Shown: positions 7,763-16,943, counted from the stretch's first letter. The stretch is DNA of 31,842 nucleotides from JAZKIX01 sp040384645 (GCA_040384645.1 JAZKIX010000206.1:1-31842); one strand, 5' to 3'. Notes: generated from the letters alone by a model not told the origin. Numbers and translations are program-made.

Positions 7763-10700
7763 GTGAAAAAACAAAGTGGTTCGTCCTCCGGTTCATCTTC
7801 CCAATTGCAGCTAGCTATCGAGCATCACAAGGCTGGCCGATTGCAGCAAGCCGAAGCGATCTACAAAAAGATGTCCGGCAGCCCGGATGCATTGCACCTG
7901 CTGGGCGTGATCGCCTACCAGAATGGCAAATTTGAAGCGGCAATCGGATCAATCAAGAGCGCCATCCGCATGCACCCAGCCAATGCGATCTACCACTACA
8001 ACCTGGGCCTGTGCTATCGCGCCCAAGGACAAAACACCGAAGCTGCCGCCAGCTATCGCAAAGCCATCGGGCTACAACACGATTACGTCGACGCCCTCAA
8101 TAATTTGGGCGTGGTGCTGGACGATCAGGCCAAGTTCGACGAAGCGGAGGCTTGNNNNNNNNNNAGCAATCTAGGCTCGACCCTAAAAAAACAGGGCAAA
8201 TTGGAGGAAGCCATCGCCAGTTGCCAACGGGCGATCGCACTCAATCCCGGCTATGCCGAGGCCTACAGCAACCTCAGCAGCGCGCTGCACGAGCAAGGCA
8301 AACTGGACGAAGCCATCGCTTGCTGCCAGCAAGCCCTGGCAATCGATCCCAATAATCTCGATGCCCATAACAATATGGGCAATGCGCTGGAAGCACAGGG
8401 CAAGCTGGATGAAGCCGTGGCTTGCTACCGGCGGGCGCTGGCGATCCAGCCCGATTCCAGCACCTCGCACTTCAACCTGGGCAACGAATTGCGGGCGATG
8501 GGAAAATGGGACGATGCCGTCAGCAGCTTTGAGCGCGCGCTGCAGCTCAAACCCGATTTCGCCTATGCCCTGAACGGTTTGGGAATTGCTTTGCAGGGTC
8601 AGGGCAAGCTGAGCCAAGCGGTCGATTGCTACCGGCGCGCCTTGCAAGCCGCGCCCGACTATGCCAATGCGTATAACAATCTCGGCATCGCCTTACAAGG
8701 GCAAGGCAAGCTGGACGAAGCGATTGCTGCCTATCGCCAGGCCTTGCAATTGCAGGCAGAATTCCCCCAAGTCGATAGCAATATGCTGTTTTGCTACAAC
8801 TACCACCCAACTTACACGGCCGACCACATTTACACCGTGTACCAGGATTGGAACGCCCGTTGCGCGGCGCGCTTCGCACTCGCCATCCCGACCTTCAACA
8901 ATCTGCGCGCGCCGCATAAACGCTTGCGTATCGGTTATGTGTCGGCCGATTTCAGCAACCATTCGGTGATCCATTTCGTCGCACCGCTGATCGAGCGGCA
9001 CGACAAGTCACAGTTTGAGGTGATTTGCTACTACAACCGTTTTATCAACGATGCCAGTACGGCGCGCATCATGGCTGCAGCCGATCAATTCATCCCCTGC
9101 ATGGCGATGAGCGACGACGAGCTGGCGCAACGCATTCGCAACGACGGTATCGATGTTTTGATCGACCTTGGCGGCCATACCGAGGGCAACCGGTTACTGG
9201 TATTCGCCCGCAAACCGGCGCCGGTACAGGCTTCGTGGCTCGGTTTTGGCTACACCACCGGTTTGACGACGATGGATTACCTGATTGGTGATCCGGTGTT
9301 TACCCCAGCCGGTGCGGAAGCCTTGTTCAGCGAAGCTATTTATCGTCTGCCGCACACCGCCTGGGTCTACCAGCCGCCAGCCGCCGCGCCTGAACCGGGC
9401 CCCTCGCCCGCCCAGCGCAATGGCTATATCACCTTCGGCTGCCTAAGTCGCAGTGAACGGATCAATGCGCCCATGATCGACGCATGGGCGGCGATCTTGC
9501 AGCGCTTGCCCACTGCACGCTTGCGGCTCGATAGTAAGAATTTTACCGATGACGATCTGTGCCGCCAGATCGAAGCCAAATTTGCTGTGCATGGCATCGC
9601 ACCGCAACAATTGCAGCTCGGCTATACCTCGCCTGTATGGTCGGTGTATCAAGAGGTCGACATTGTGCTCGATTGCTTTCCGCATAATTCCGGCACGACG
9701 ACTTATGAAGCGTTGTGGATGGGCATCCCGGTCATTACCCTGGCGGCCCGCCCTTCGGTCGGACGCATGGGCGCCAGTATCGTGTCAAGCATCGGTCATA
9801 GTGAATGGATAGCCGCCGATGTCGACCAATACGTGGCACTGGCGGTGGCGACGGCGCAAGACCTGCCAGCCCTGCTTGAAACCCGCGCCACCTTACGCGG
9901 CGCCATGCAAGCCTCGCCGCTGCTGGATCAAGCCGGTTTTGTCGGCAGTATGGAAACGGCCTACCGGAACATGTGGCAAAGCTGGTGCGCCAATGCACCG
10001 CAAGACGATGGCGTACTGCTGCAAACGGCGATGGAGCTTCACAAAGCCGGACAATTGCAACAGGCTGGGGAAATTTACCGCAGCATGCCCGCCAATCCTG
10101 ATGCCATCCATTTGCTCGGCGTGATGGCATCCCAGTTGGGCGACCAATTACTGGCGATTCAAACCATCGGCCGCGCCATCGGACTCAATCCGGGCAATGC
10201 GGCTTTCCACTGCAATCTGGGCGGCGCCTACCATGCACTGAAACGCTGGGACGAAGCGGCCGCCAGCTATCGGCAAGCACTGTCGATCAGCCCCAACTAT
10301 GCGCTGGCGCACAATAATCTGGGCAATACACTGAAGGACCAAGGACGACCCAGCGAAGCGGTAGCCAGCTATCAAAAGGCGCTGCAACTACAACCCGATT
10401 ATGTCGAGGCATTGAACAATCTCGGTGCAATCTACAAGGACTTGGGCCAGCTGGATCAAGCTGTCGCCAGCTACATGCAGGCCTTGACCCTCAGGCCGAA
10501 CTTCCCCGAGGCGCATTACAACTTGGGCAATGCATTCAGCAGCCAGATAAAGTTAAAAGAAGCTGCTTTCTGCTATGAAACGGCACTGGTATTGAAGCCT
10601 GACTTTTATCGTGCGCACAGTAACCTGGGCTTGAATTTCAAGGATAACGGCAAGATCAGCGAAGCCATCGCCTGCTTTGAAAAAGCGCTGGCGATACAGC

Positions 10701-11986
10701 CCGATTTTGTCGAAGCCAATAGCAATCTGCTGTTTTGCCATAACTACCATCCGACGCACTCGGCACAAGAGATATTCGGCGCCTATCAGCGTTGGAATCA
10801 GAGCCAGGCACAGCATTTAGCGCCAGATGTTGTCGCTTCCGCTCACCTGGATTATTTGCCCGATCCACAGCGACGTTTAAAGATCGGCTATGTCTCGGGC
10901 GACTTCCATCATCATTCGGTGATGTTGTTTGCCGGCGCTGCGATTGAGGACTATGACCGCTCTCATTTCGAAGTCTTTTGTTATTCCAACCGCGAGATCG
11001 ACGATGCACAAAGCGCTCGCGTCAAATCTGCGGTCGATCACTGGATACCCTGCCAGCAGCTGTCCGACGAAGCAATGGCGCAACGCATACGCGCCGACCG
11101 CATCGATATCTTGATCGACCTGTCCGGTCACACTTTGGGACATCGGCTGCTGGTGTTTGCGCGCAAACCGGCGCCAGTGCAGGCATCTTGGCTGGGCTTT
11201 GGCTACACCACGGGATTGACGACGATGGATTACTTTATCGGCGACCCGCTTTTGACCCCACCTGGATGCGAAGAATTCTTCAGCGAAACCATTTACCGGT
11301 TGCCGCATTGTTTCGCCGTCTACCAACCGCCTTCCGAATGCCCGGAGCCGGACGCATTGCCGGCGCTGCGCAAAGGCGCCATCACTTTCGGTTGCCTGAG
11401 CCGGACCGAACGTATCAACGAGCTTGTGATCGACGCCTGGTCCGCCATTTTGCGGTGCTTGCCAAGCGCCCGTTTGCGGCTCGACAGCAAGAATCTTCGC
11501 GACGATAGCTTGCGTAAAGAGCTGGAACAAAAATTTATCGCACTCGGGGTCGCCAGAGAGCAACTCCAATTTGGCTATACCTCGCCGGTGTGGTCGGTGT
11601 ATCAAGAGGTCGATATTGTGCTCGATTGCTTTCCACATAATTCCGGCACCACGACCTATGAAGCCTTGTGGATGGGGATACCGGTCATCACGCTGGCTGG
11701 ACGCCCGTCGGTTGGGCGTATGGGAGCGAGCATTCTGGGTAATCTGGGCAAGCCGGAATGGATCGCCAGCGATTGCGATGACTATGTCGAACGTGCGGTA
11801 AAGCTGGCGCAAGATATCCCTGCACTAGCCCACCTTCGCACTACCTTGCGGCAATCGATGCGCGGTTCGCCGTTGATGGATCGGCACGGTTTTGTAACTG
11901 AATTGGAAACGGCGTATCGCACCATGTGGGCGGCTTGGTGCGAGCATCAAAAACAGCAGCACGGCAAAGAACGGAGTTTTGCATGA
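7763..11986 (+). CDS. Double TPR/O-GlcNAc-transferase-like (SPINDLY, GT41) glycosyltransferase
   Basis: The start is GTG at 7763 with AGAGGAG six bases upstream. The nominal 1407-residue product is a fused tandem duplication. Each half has an N-terminal TPR array (about residues 15-330 and 752-1000) and a GT41/SPINDLY catalytic domain (about 340-745 and 1000-1400). Each catalytic domain shows a GYVS(A/G)DF motif and a C-terminal block with VDIVLDCFPHNSGTTTYEAL. GT41 enzymes move a nucleotide-activated sugar to Ser/Thr hydroxyls of proteins bound by the TPR superhelix. The stop overlaps the start of rfbF, which ties this enzyme to CDP-sugar synthesis and suggests flagellin glycosylation. The expected Lys in the AKIN-like motif of SPINDLY relatives reads ERIN in both halves. 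A 10-base N run at 8155 interrupts the first TPR array, so the true length is uncertain. Confidence 0.85.
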   Translation: MKKQSGSSSGSSSQLQLAIEHHKAGRLQQAEAIYKKMSGSPDALHLLGVIAYQNGKFEAAIGSIKSAIRMHPANAIYHYNLGLCYRAQGQNTEAAASYRKAIGLQHDYVDALNNLGVVLDDQAKFDEAEAXXXXSNLGSTLKKQGKLEEAIASCQRAIALNPGYAEAYSNLSSALHEQGKLDEAIACCQQALAIDPNNLDAHNNMGNALEAQGKLDEAVACYRRALAIQPDSSTSHFNLGNELRAMGKWDDAVSSFERALQLKPDFAYALNGLGIALQGQGKLSQAVDCYRRALQAAPDYANAYNNLGIALQGQGKLDEAIAAYRQALQLQAEFPQVDSNMLFCYNYHPTYTADHIYTVYQDWNARCAARFALAIPTFNNLRAPHKRLRIGYVSADFSNHSVIHFVAPLIERHDKSQFEVICYYNRFINDASTARIMAAADQFIPCMAMSDDELAQRIRNDGIDVLIDLGGHTEGNRLLVFARKPAPVQASWLGFGYTTGLTTMDYLIGDPVFTPAGAEALFSEAIYRLPHTAWVYQPPAAAPEPGPSPAQRNGYITFGCLSRSERINAPMIDAWAAILQRLPTARLRLDSKNFTDDDLCRQIEAKFAVHGIAPQQLQLGYTSPVWSVYQEVDIVLDCFPHNSGTTTYEALWMGIPVITLAARPSVGRMGASIVSSIGHSEWIAADVDQYVALAVATAQDLPALLETRATLRGAMQASPLLDQAGFVGSMETAYRNMWQSWCANAPQDDGVLLQTAMELHKAGQLQQAGEIYRSMPANPDAIHLLGVMASQLGDQLLAIQTIGRAIGLNPGNAAFHCNLGGAYHALKRWDEAAASYRQALSISPNYALAHNNLGNTLKDQGRPSEAVASYQKALQLQPDYVEALNNLGAIYKDLGQLDQAVASYMQALTLRPNFPEAHYNLGNAFSSQIKLKEAAFCYETALVLKPDFYRAHSNLGLNFKDNGKISEAIACFEKALAIQPDFVEANSNLLFCHNYHPTHSAQEIFGAYQRWNQSQAQHLAPDVVASAHLDYLPDPQRRLKIGYVSGDFHHHSVMLFAGAAIEDYDRSHFEVFCYSNREIDDAQSARVKSAVDHWIPCQQLSDEAMAQRIRADRIDILIDLSGHTLGHRLLVFARKPAPVQASWLGFGYTTGLTTMDYFIGDPLLTPPGCEEFFSETIYRLPHCFAVYQPPSECPEPDALPALRKGAITFGCLSRTERINELVIDAWSAILRCLPSARLRLDSKNLRDDSLRKELEQKFIALGVAREQLQFGYTSPVWSVYQEVDIVLDCFPHNSGTTTYEALWMGIPVITLAGRPSVGRMGASILGNLGKPEWIASDCDDYVERAVKLAQDIPALAHLRTTLRQSMRGSPLMDRHGFVTELETAYRTMWAAWCEHQKQQHGKERSFA
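8155..8164. other. Assembly gap (10 N) inside a TPR array
   Basis: Ten Ns replace sequence between ...DEAEAC and SNLGSTLKKQGKLEEA. A 34-residue TPR frame needs roughly 15-16 residues between these two points (plus any whole repeats), but 10 Ns supply only about three. The gap length is therefore a placeholder. The reading frame across it is consistent only by chance. Confidence 0.9.
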
Positions 11987-12753
11987 AAGCAGTCATTCTG
12001 GCCGGCGGTTTAGGCACCCGGATTCTTGAAGAAAGCCATCTGCGACCCAAGCCGATGGTGGAAATTGGCGGCAAGCCGATCCTATGGCACATCATGAAAA
12101 TTTTTTCGCATCATGGCGTCAATGATTTTGTGATTTGCCTCGGTTACAAGGGCTACGTTATCAAGGAATATTTCGCCAATTATTTCCTGCATATGTCGGA
12201 CGTGACATTCGACCTGGAAAAAAACAGTATGGAAGTGCATGAACATCATGCCGAATCATGGCGCGTCACCTTGGTCGATACCGGCGAAGACACTATGACC
12301 GGTGGACGGTTAAAACGGGTAAAAAATTATCTGGCGCCAGGCGAACCATTTTGCTTTACCTACGGCGATGGCGTGGCTGATATCGATATCCGGGGCGAAC
12401 TGGCATTTCACCAAGCGCATGGCCGCCTGGCTACGGTCGCAGCCGTGCAACCGCCGGGGCGCTACGGCGCCTTGATGCGACAAGGCGATCTGGTGGAAGG
12501 ATTCCAGGAAAAACCGCGTGGCGATGGAGGCTGGATCAATGGCGGCTTTTTCATCTTGCAGCCAGACGTAGTGGACTATATCGCCGATGACAGCACCAGT
12601 TGGGAAGTCGCCCCTATGGCCGCACTGGCGCGTGAAGGCCAGATGATGGCGTTCGAACACCGTGGATTCTGGCAACCGATGGATACTTTACGCGAAAAAA
12701 ACCAGTTGGAAGATCTATGGCAAAGCGGTCAGGCGCCGTGGAAAAAATGGTAA
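11983..12753 (+). CDS. rfbF: Glucose-1-phosphate cytidylyltransferase
   Basis: This 256-residue protein begins at the ATG that overlaps the TGA of the preceding glycosyltransferase gene (ATGA), so translation is probably coupled. The nucleotide-binding motif GGLGTRILEESHLRPKPMVE near the N-terminus, then GGKPILWHIMKI, FTYGDGVADIDI, FQEKPRGDGGWINGGFFI and the C-terminal WQPMDTLREKNQLEDLW are all typical of RfbF/DdhA. Its length matches the family (about 257). The enzyme makes CDP-glucose from CTP and glucose-1-phosphate, committing the pathway to a CDP- rather than a dTDP- or GDP-linked sugar. It is followed directly by the matching 4,6-dehydratase gene. Confidence 0.95.
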   Translation: MKAVILAGGLGTRILEESHLRPKPMVEIGGKPILWHIMKIFSHHGVNDFVICLGYKGYVIKEYFANYFLHMSDVTFDLEKNSMEVHEHHAESWRVTLVDTGEDTMTGGRLKRVKNYLAPGEPFCFTYGDGVADIDIRGELAFHQAHGRLATVAAVQPPGRYGALMRQGDLVEGFQEKPRGDGGWINGGFFILQPDVVDYIADDSTSWEVAPMAALAREGQMMAFEHRGFWQPMDTLREKNQLEDLWQSGQAPWKKW

Positions 12754-13826
12754 TGCCTGCTTCTCCTTCCTTGCAACAGGCGTTTAGCGGACGGCCTGTG
12801 TTTCTAACCGGGCATACCGGGTTCAAGGGCGCTTGGCTCTCCATGTGGCTGGCGCGACTCGGTGCCAATGTGACTGGTTATGCGCTGCGCCCGGACGGTA
12901 CGCCCAATCTGTTTGAGCTGGCTGCTATCGAAAGCACTCTGGCCGCCCATATTGTGGGCGATATACGCGACCTGTCAACGCTGACCAAAGCCATGCAAGC
13001 CGCCGCACCGGAAGTGGTATTCCATCTGGCAGCCCAACCACTGGTGCGGCTGGGTTATCGCGAACCGGTCGAAACCTGGTCCACCAATGTCATGGGTACC
13101 GTGCATTTGCTGGAAGCGGTGCGCGCCTGCCCGTCGGTACGGGCCGTGGTCGTGATCACGACCGATAAATGTTATGAAAATCGGGAGCGGCGCGCCGCCT
13201 ACCGCGAAGATTCGCCATTGGGCGGCAACGATCCCTACAGCGCCAGCAAGGCCGGTGCAGAATTGGTGGTGCATAGCTATCGTCAAAGTTTTTTCAAGCG
13301 CAGTGGCGTGTTGCTGGCGTCGGCCAGAGCCGGCAACGTCATCGGCGGCGGCGACTGGTGCGAGGATCGCCTGATCCCTGACGCCGCGCGCGCAGTAGCG
13401 GCCGACATGCCGCTCAATATCCGCAACCCGGCGGCGACCCGGCCCTGGCAACATGTGCTGGAAGCCTTGCATGGTTATCTGCTGCTGGCGGCACGTTTAA
13501 TGGCAGGCGACGCCTCGTTTGCCGATGGTTTTAATTTCGGGCCGTTGGCCAGCGATAATTTGCCCGTTTCTGTCGTGCTGACACGCCTGCAACAACATTG
13601 GCCGGAACTGGTATGGCAAGCCGACCCGGCATCTGCCAACGCACCGCACGAAGCCCAATTATTGTTCCTTGACTCAAACAAGGCGCGCAATTCCCTCCAA
13701 TGGTCGTCACGCTGGGATCTGGGCACCGGCCTACAAATGACCGCCGACTGGTATCGTGCGGTGGCACGCCAACCGGATCAGGCACGTGCTATTTCCGAGC
13801 AACAATTGGATCAATTTTGTCTATGA
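12753..13826 (+). CDS. rfbG: CDP-glucose 4,6-dehydratase
   Basis: This 357-residue SDR enzyme is called from the ATG that overlaps the rfbF stop by one base; an in-frame ATG at 12747 is an alternative. The NAD-binding motif TGHTGFKG (residues 19-26) has the RfbG-typical His and Lys. ITTDKCYENRE supplies the dehydratase Asp/Lys pair, DPYSASK is the YxxxK catalytic motif, and ATRPWQHVLE and FGP are further family landmarks. The product is CDP-4-keto-6-deoxy-D-glucose, the branch point for CDP-deoxysugars. No ddhC/rfbH (3-dehydrase) follows. The next gene is a C-methyltransferase, which points away from 3,6-dideoxyhexoses. Confidence 0.95.
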   Translation: MPASPSLQQAFSGRPVFLTGHTGFKGAWLSMWLARLGANVTGYALRPDGTPNLFELAAIESTLAAHIVGDIRDLSTLTKAMQAAAPEVVFHLAAQPLVRLGYREPVETWSTNVMGTVHLLEAVRACPSVRAVVVITTDKCYENRERRAAYREDSPLGGNDPYSASKAGAELVVHSYRQSFFKRSGVLLASARAGNVIGGGDWCEDRLIPDAARAVAADMPLNIRNPAATRPWQHVLEALHGYLLLAARLMAGDASFADGFNFGPLASDNLPVSVVLTRLQQHWPELVWQADPASANAPHEAQLLFLDSNKARNSLQWSSRWDLGTGLQMTADWYRAVARQPDQARAISEQQLDQFCL

Positions 13827-15067
13827 AATCTCTTACGCTTTGCCGTTCTTGCGGTGCGCAACTGGCGCAAACGGTCGCTGACCTTGGGCTATCGCCGGTA
13901 TCAAATGCCTTTGTTAAACCCGAGCATGCGGCAAAAGGAGAAATGTTTTATCCCCTGCATGCTCTGGTTTGCCAGACCTGCTGGCTGGTTCAGTTATCGG
14001 ATACCGATGCCAGTGACGCGGCTACGCATTTCCATGACGAGTATGTGTATTTTTCATCTTTCTCCAGCTCCTGGCTTGAGCATGCGCGACGCTATGTTGC
14101 CGCCATGTCGACCCGCTTTCAATTGAGCGGACGTTCCAAGGTAATGGAACTGGCTAGTAACGACGGTTATTTGCTGCAATATTTTGTCAAGGCGGGTGTG
14201 CCCTGCGTCGGCATTGAACCCAGCGCTAATACGGCGGCGGCGGCACGTAATAAAGGCGTCGATAGCCGCGAGATTTTCTTTAACAGCAATACTGCAGCGG
14301 CATTGGCGCAAGAAGGCTGGCAAGTCGATTTATTGCTCGGTAACAATGTATTGGCGCACGTCCCCGACATCAACGACTTCATCCAGGCCATGCCAACGGT
14401 GTTAAAACCGGATGGCGTGATAACGCTGGAATTTCCACATCTGCTCAAACTCATGTCGGAGAACCAGTTCGACACGCTCTATCACGAACATTATTCCTAT
14501 CTGTCGCTGACTGCCTTGCTGCCGATTTTCGCCCGTGCTGGACTGCGGGTATTCGATATTGAGCATTTGCCGACCCACGGCGGTAGCTTGCGCGTATTCG
14601 CTTGCAAGCTAACCGCCTCGCATCTGGCAAGTGAAACGGTCGAGCAATGCCTGCGACAAGAACAGGCAGCCGGTCTGACCCAACTGGCGACTTACTCTGC
14701 TTTTGGCGAAAAAGTACGCCAGACCAAGCGCGCCCTGCTGGCCTTCTTGATTTCTGCAAAGCTGGAACAACGCAGCATAGCGGCCTATGGTGCTGCGGCC
14801 AAAGGCAACACGCTCTTGAATTATTGTGGCATCGGCTGCGACTTTATCGAATATGTGGTCGATAAAAATCCACTCAAGCAAGGTCGCTTGCTACCGGGGA
14901 GCCGTATTCCCGTATGCCCTCCTGAACGCATTTTTGAAACCCGTCCCGATTACGTGCTGATCCTGCCCTGGAATATCAAAAGTGAGGTGATGGAACAAAT
15001 GGCAGGCATCCGCGCCTGGGGTGGCAAATTCGTGGTGCCGATTCCCAGCGTCGAGGTATTGGTATGA
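13823..15067 (+). CDS. SAM-dependent sugar C-methyltransferase (TylC3/TcaB9-type)
   Basis: This 414-residue protein starts at the ATG overlapping the rfbG TGA (ATGA). The N-terminal zinc site shows Cys7-x2-Cys10 and Cys50-x2-Cys53. A Rossmann SAM domain follows (VMELASNDGYLLQYF, then LLLGNNVLAHVPDINDF). The catalytic-region motif FDTLYHEHYSYLSL and the C-terminal domain (YGAAAKGNTLLNY, VVDKNPLKQG, ILPWNIKSEV) complete the Methyltransf_13/SAM/Methyltransf_14 architecture of sugar 3-C-methyltransferases. These act at C-3 next to the C-4 ketone of a nucleotide-bound 4-keto-6-deoxysugar. Here the likely substrate is CDP-4-keto-6-deoxyglucose, giving a 3-C-methyl branched sugar. The position of methylation is inferred from family and pathway order. 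Confidence 0.88.
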   Translation: MKSLTLCRSCGAQLAQTVADLGLSPVSNAFVKPEHAAKGEMFYPLHALVCQTCWLVQLSDTDASDAATHFHDEYVYFSSFSSSWLEHARRYVAAMSTRFQLSGRSKVMELASNDGYLLQYFVKAGVPCVGIEPSANTAAAARNKGVDSREIFFNSNTAAALAQEGWQVDLLLGNNVLAHVPDINDFIQAMPTVLKPDGVITLEFPHLLKLMSENQFDTLYHEHYSYLSLTALLPIFARAGLRVFDIEHLPTHGGSLRVFACKLTASHLASETVEQCLRQEQAAGLTQLATYSAFGEKVRQTKRALLAFLISAKLEQRSIAAYGAAAKGNTLLNYCGIGCDFIEYVVDKNPLKQGRLLPGSRIPVCPPERIFETRPDYVLILPWNIKSEVMEQMAGIRAWGGKFVVPIPSVEVLV

Positions 15068-15603
15068 AATTCACCCCGACGCCGCTGGCAGGCGCTTTCG
15101 TGATCGATATCGAAACGCTGGAAGACGAGCGCGGTTTCTTTGCGCGGTCCGTGTGCGACAAACAATTTGCAGAATATGGGCTAAACGCGCACTTTGTACA
15201 GCAAAGCATGTCGCATAATTTGCGAACCGGTACCCTGCGCGGCTTGCACTTCCAGACTGCACCGTACGCGGAAGATAAGTTGGTGCGCGTCACCGCCGGT
15301 GCAGTGTTCGATGTGATTGTTGACTTGCGGCGCGATTCTAATAGTTTTGGCGACAGCTTCAGCATTGAGCTATCCGCCGACAATCATCGGCAACTGTATA
15401 TACCGCGCGGCTTTGCGCACGGCTTTCAAACCTTGATGCCGGCTACCGAAATTCTGTACCAAATGACCGTGCCGTTCCGGTCTGAGGCCGCAGCGGGGCT
15501 GCGCTGGGATGACCCGGCACTGGCCATTGCGTGGCCGGCCTGCACCGACCGGATCATCTCGGACAAAGACGGTGAATTACCTTTTTTGAATGAATTATCG
15601 TGA
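15064..15603 (+). CDS. RfbC/RmlC-like sugar 3,5- (or 5-) epimerase
   Basis: This 179-residue cupin has the full RmlC signature: DERGFFAR near residue 21, catalytic His62 in TLRGLHFQ, YIPRGFAHGFQTL, catalytic Tyr132 in EILYQM, and LRWDDPAL. It overlaps the C-methyltransferase stop (ATGA). In this CDP context it is unlikely to be the housekeeping dTDP-rhamnose enzyme. With C-3 already methylated, 5-epimerisation to an L-sugar is the expected job, as for the mycarose 5-epimerase. The name rfbC would overstate what is known about its substrate. Confidence 0.88.
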   Translation: MKFTPTPLAGAFVIDIETLEDERGFFARSVCDKQFAEYGLNAHFVQQSMSHNLRTGTLRGLHFQTAPYAEDKLVRVTAGAVFDVIVDLRRDSNSFGDSFSIELSADNHRQLYIPRGFAHGFQTLMPATEILYQMTVPFRSEAAAGLRWDDPALAIAWPACTDRIISDKDGELPFLNELS

Positions 15604-15624
15604 TGATTCATTGAGGCCAATAGC

Positions 15625-16113
15625 ATGATCGAAATTCATCCTTCGGCAAAAGTGTCCAAGCTGGCAGATATCGAAGATTCTGTGCGCGGCACCAGCATCG
15701 TCCTGGCCGAACAGGTCATGATCGACGCTTTCGTCAAAATCAAGCCGGTCGGCGGCAGCGGCGATATCGTCATTGGCCCGCATAGCGTCATCAATTCCGG
15801 CTGCGTCCTGTATTCCGGCAACGGCATCCGCATGGGAACCGGCGTCGCTGTGGCGGCCAATTGCACCTTTGCACCGGTCAACCACGAATATAAACAACGC
15901 AATTTGCCAATCCGCCAGCAAGGCTTCCGTCCCAGCAAGGGTGGCATCATCATTGGCGACGATGTCTGGATTGGAGCCAATTGCATCGTGCTGGACGGCT
16001 CTGTGATTGGCGACGGTTGTGTGATTGCAGCCGGGTCAGTGGTGCGCGGCACGCTGGAACCGTATGCCGTGTACGGCGGCAATCCTCTGGTCAAACTAGG
16101 AGAACGCCAGTGA
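15625..16113 (+). CDS. Left-handed beta-helix (hexapeptide) O-acetyltransferase
   Basis: This 162-residue protein consists of hexapeptide coils from about residue 10 to 155 (for example IVIGPHSVINSGCVLYSG, GIIIGDDVWIGANCIVLDG). An external loop, APVNHEYKQRNLPIRQQGF, carries the probable catalytic His of the maltose/xenobiotic acetyltransferase family. It uses acetyl-CoA, and the likely acceptor is a hydroxyl of the sugar made by this operon or of the glycan. It sits 21 bp after the epimerase gene with a TGAGG ribosome site, the loosest junction of the operon. Acetylation of a different acceptor remains possible. Confidence 0.85.
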   Translation: MIEIHPSAKVSKLADIEDSVRGTSIVLAEQVMIDAFVKIKPVGGSGDIVIGPHSVINSGCVLYSGNGIRMGTGVAVAANCTFAPVNHEYKQRNLPIRQQGFRPSKGGIIIGDDVWIGANCIVLDGSVIGDGCVIAAGSVVRGTLEPYAVYGGNPLVKLGERQ

Positions 16114-16943
16114 AATTCACTGTTCTCGGTGGCGCGGGTTTTATCGGGCGTCACTTGGTGCAAGCGCTGCGCTTGGCGGGACATGACGTGTTTTCTCCGC
16201 TGCGTGACGATGTCACTGTATTTGAACAAAACCTGGGGCACGTCTTGTACTGCATCGGGCTAACGGCCGATTTCCGCACCCGCCCCTTCGATACCATGCA
16301 GGCCCATGTATCGATACTGGCCGAAGTATTGCAACGCGCTTCGTTTGAATCGCTGGTGTATCTCTCATCGACCAGAGTCTACGGGCGCAGTGCCACAGGA
16401 GCGGAAGACGCGCCGCTGACGGTCCAGGTTAGCGATCCGCAAGACCTCTACAATATTTCCAAACTGGCAGGTGAATCGCTTTGTATGTCTTGCGGACGTG
16501 CGGGTGTCAAGATTGCGCGTTTGTCGAATGTGATCGGCGAGGATGCAGGCTCCGGCAATTTCCTGTCGTCCCTGATCGGCGCTGCATTGGACGGACATAT
16601 CGCATTGCAATCGGATCCGGCCTCGGCCAAGGATTATGTTTTACTGGACGATGTAGTCGGCCTGTTGCCGCGTATTGCGCTAGCGGGCAAGGCATCGATT
16701 TATAACGTCGCCAGCGGTATCAATATCACGCACAGCGCAATTATCGAACGATTGATAACCCAGACCGGTTGCTCGGTCTCGTTCGTTCAAGATGCACCGC
16801 TGACACTTTTTCCGATGATTGACAATGGCCGGATCGCGGCGGAATTCGATTTTTGCGCCGCGCCACTACTTGACCAATTGCCCCGTTTGATAGACCAGTT
16901 TCGTCACAAATTAGCGCCCTCTTTTCAGGATAAACAGCCATGA
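16110..16943 (+). CDS. NAD(P)-dependent SDR, probable 4-ketoreductase
   Basis: A GTG start at 16110 overlaps the acetyltransferase stop (GTGA) and has AGGAGA upstream, giving 277 residues. The extended-SDR features are GGAGFIG at residues 7-13, the catalytic Ser in VYLSSTRVYG, and Tyr114-x3-Lys118 in DLYNISK. It is smaller than most epimerases and dehydratases. Within a C-methyltransferase/5-epimerase pathway it best fills the final 4-keto reduction slot (compare TylC2 in mycarose synthesis, though that belongs to another reductase family). Reduction stereochemistry, which decides the sugar's identity, cannot be read from sequence. Confidence 0.8.
   Translation: MKFTVLGGAGFIGRHLVQALRLAGHDVFSPLRDDVTVFEQNLGHVLYCIGLTADFRTRPFDTMQAHVSILAEVLQRASFESLVYLSSTRVYGRSATGAEDAPLTVQVSDPQDLYNISKLAGESLCMSCGRAGVKIARLSNVIGEDAGSGNFLSSLIGAALDGHIALQSDPASAKDYVLLDDVVGLLPRIALAGKASIYNVASGINITHSAIIERLITQTGCSVSFVQDAPLTLFPMIDNGRIAAEFDFCAAPLLDQLPRLIDQFRHKLAPSFQDKQP

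Noticed and set aside
10877..11812. 311-codon minus-strand frame within the second OGT half
   Set aside because: Antisense shadow of a conserved catalytic domain; the translation shows no recognisable domain.
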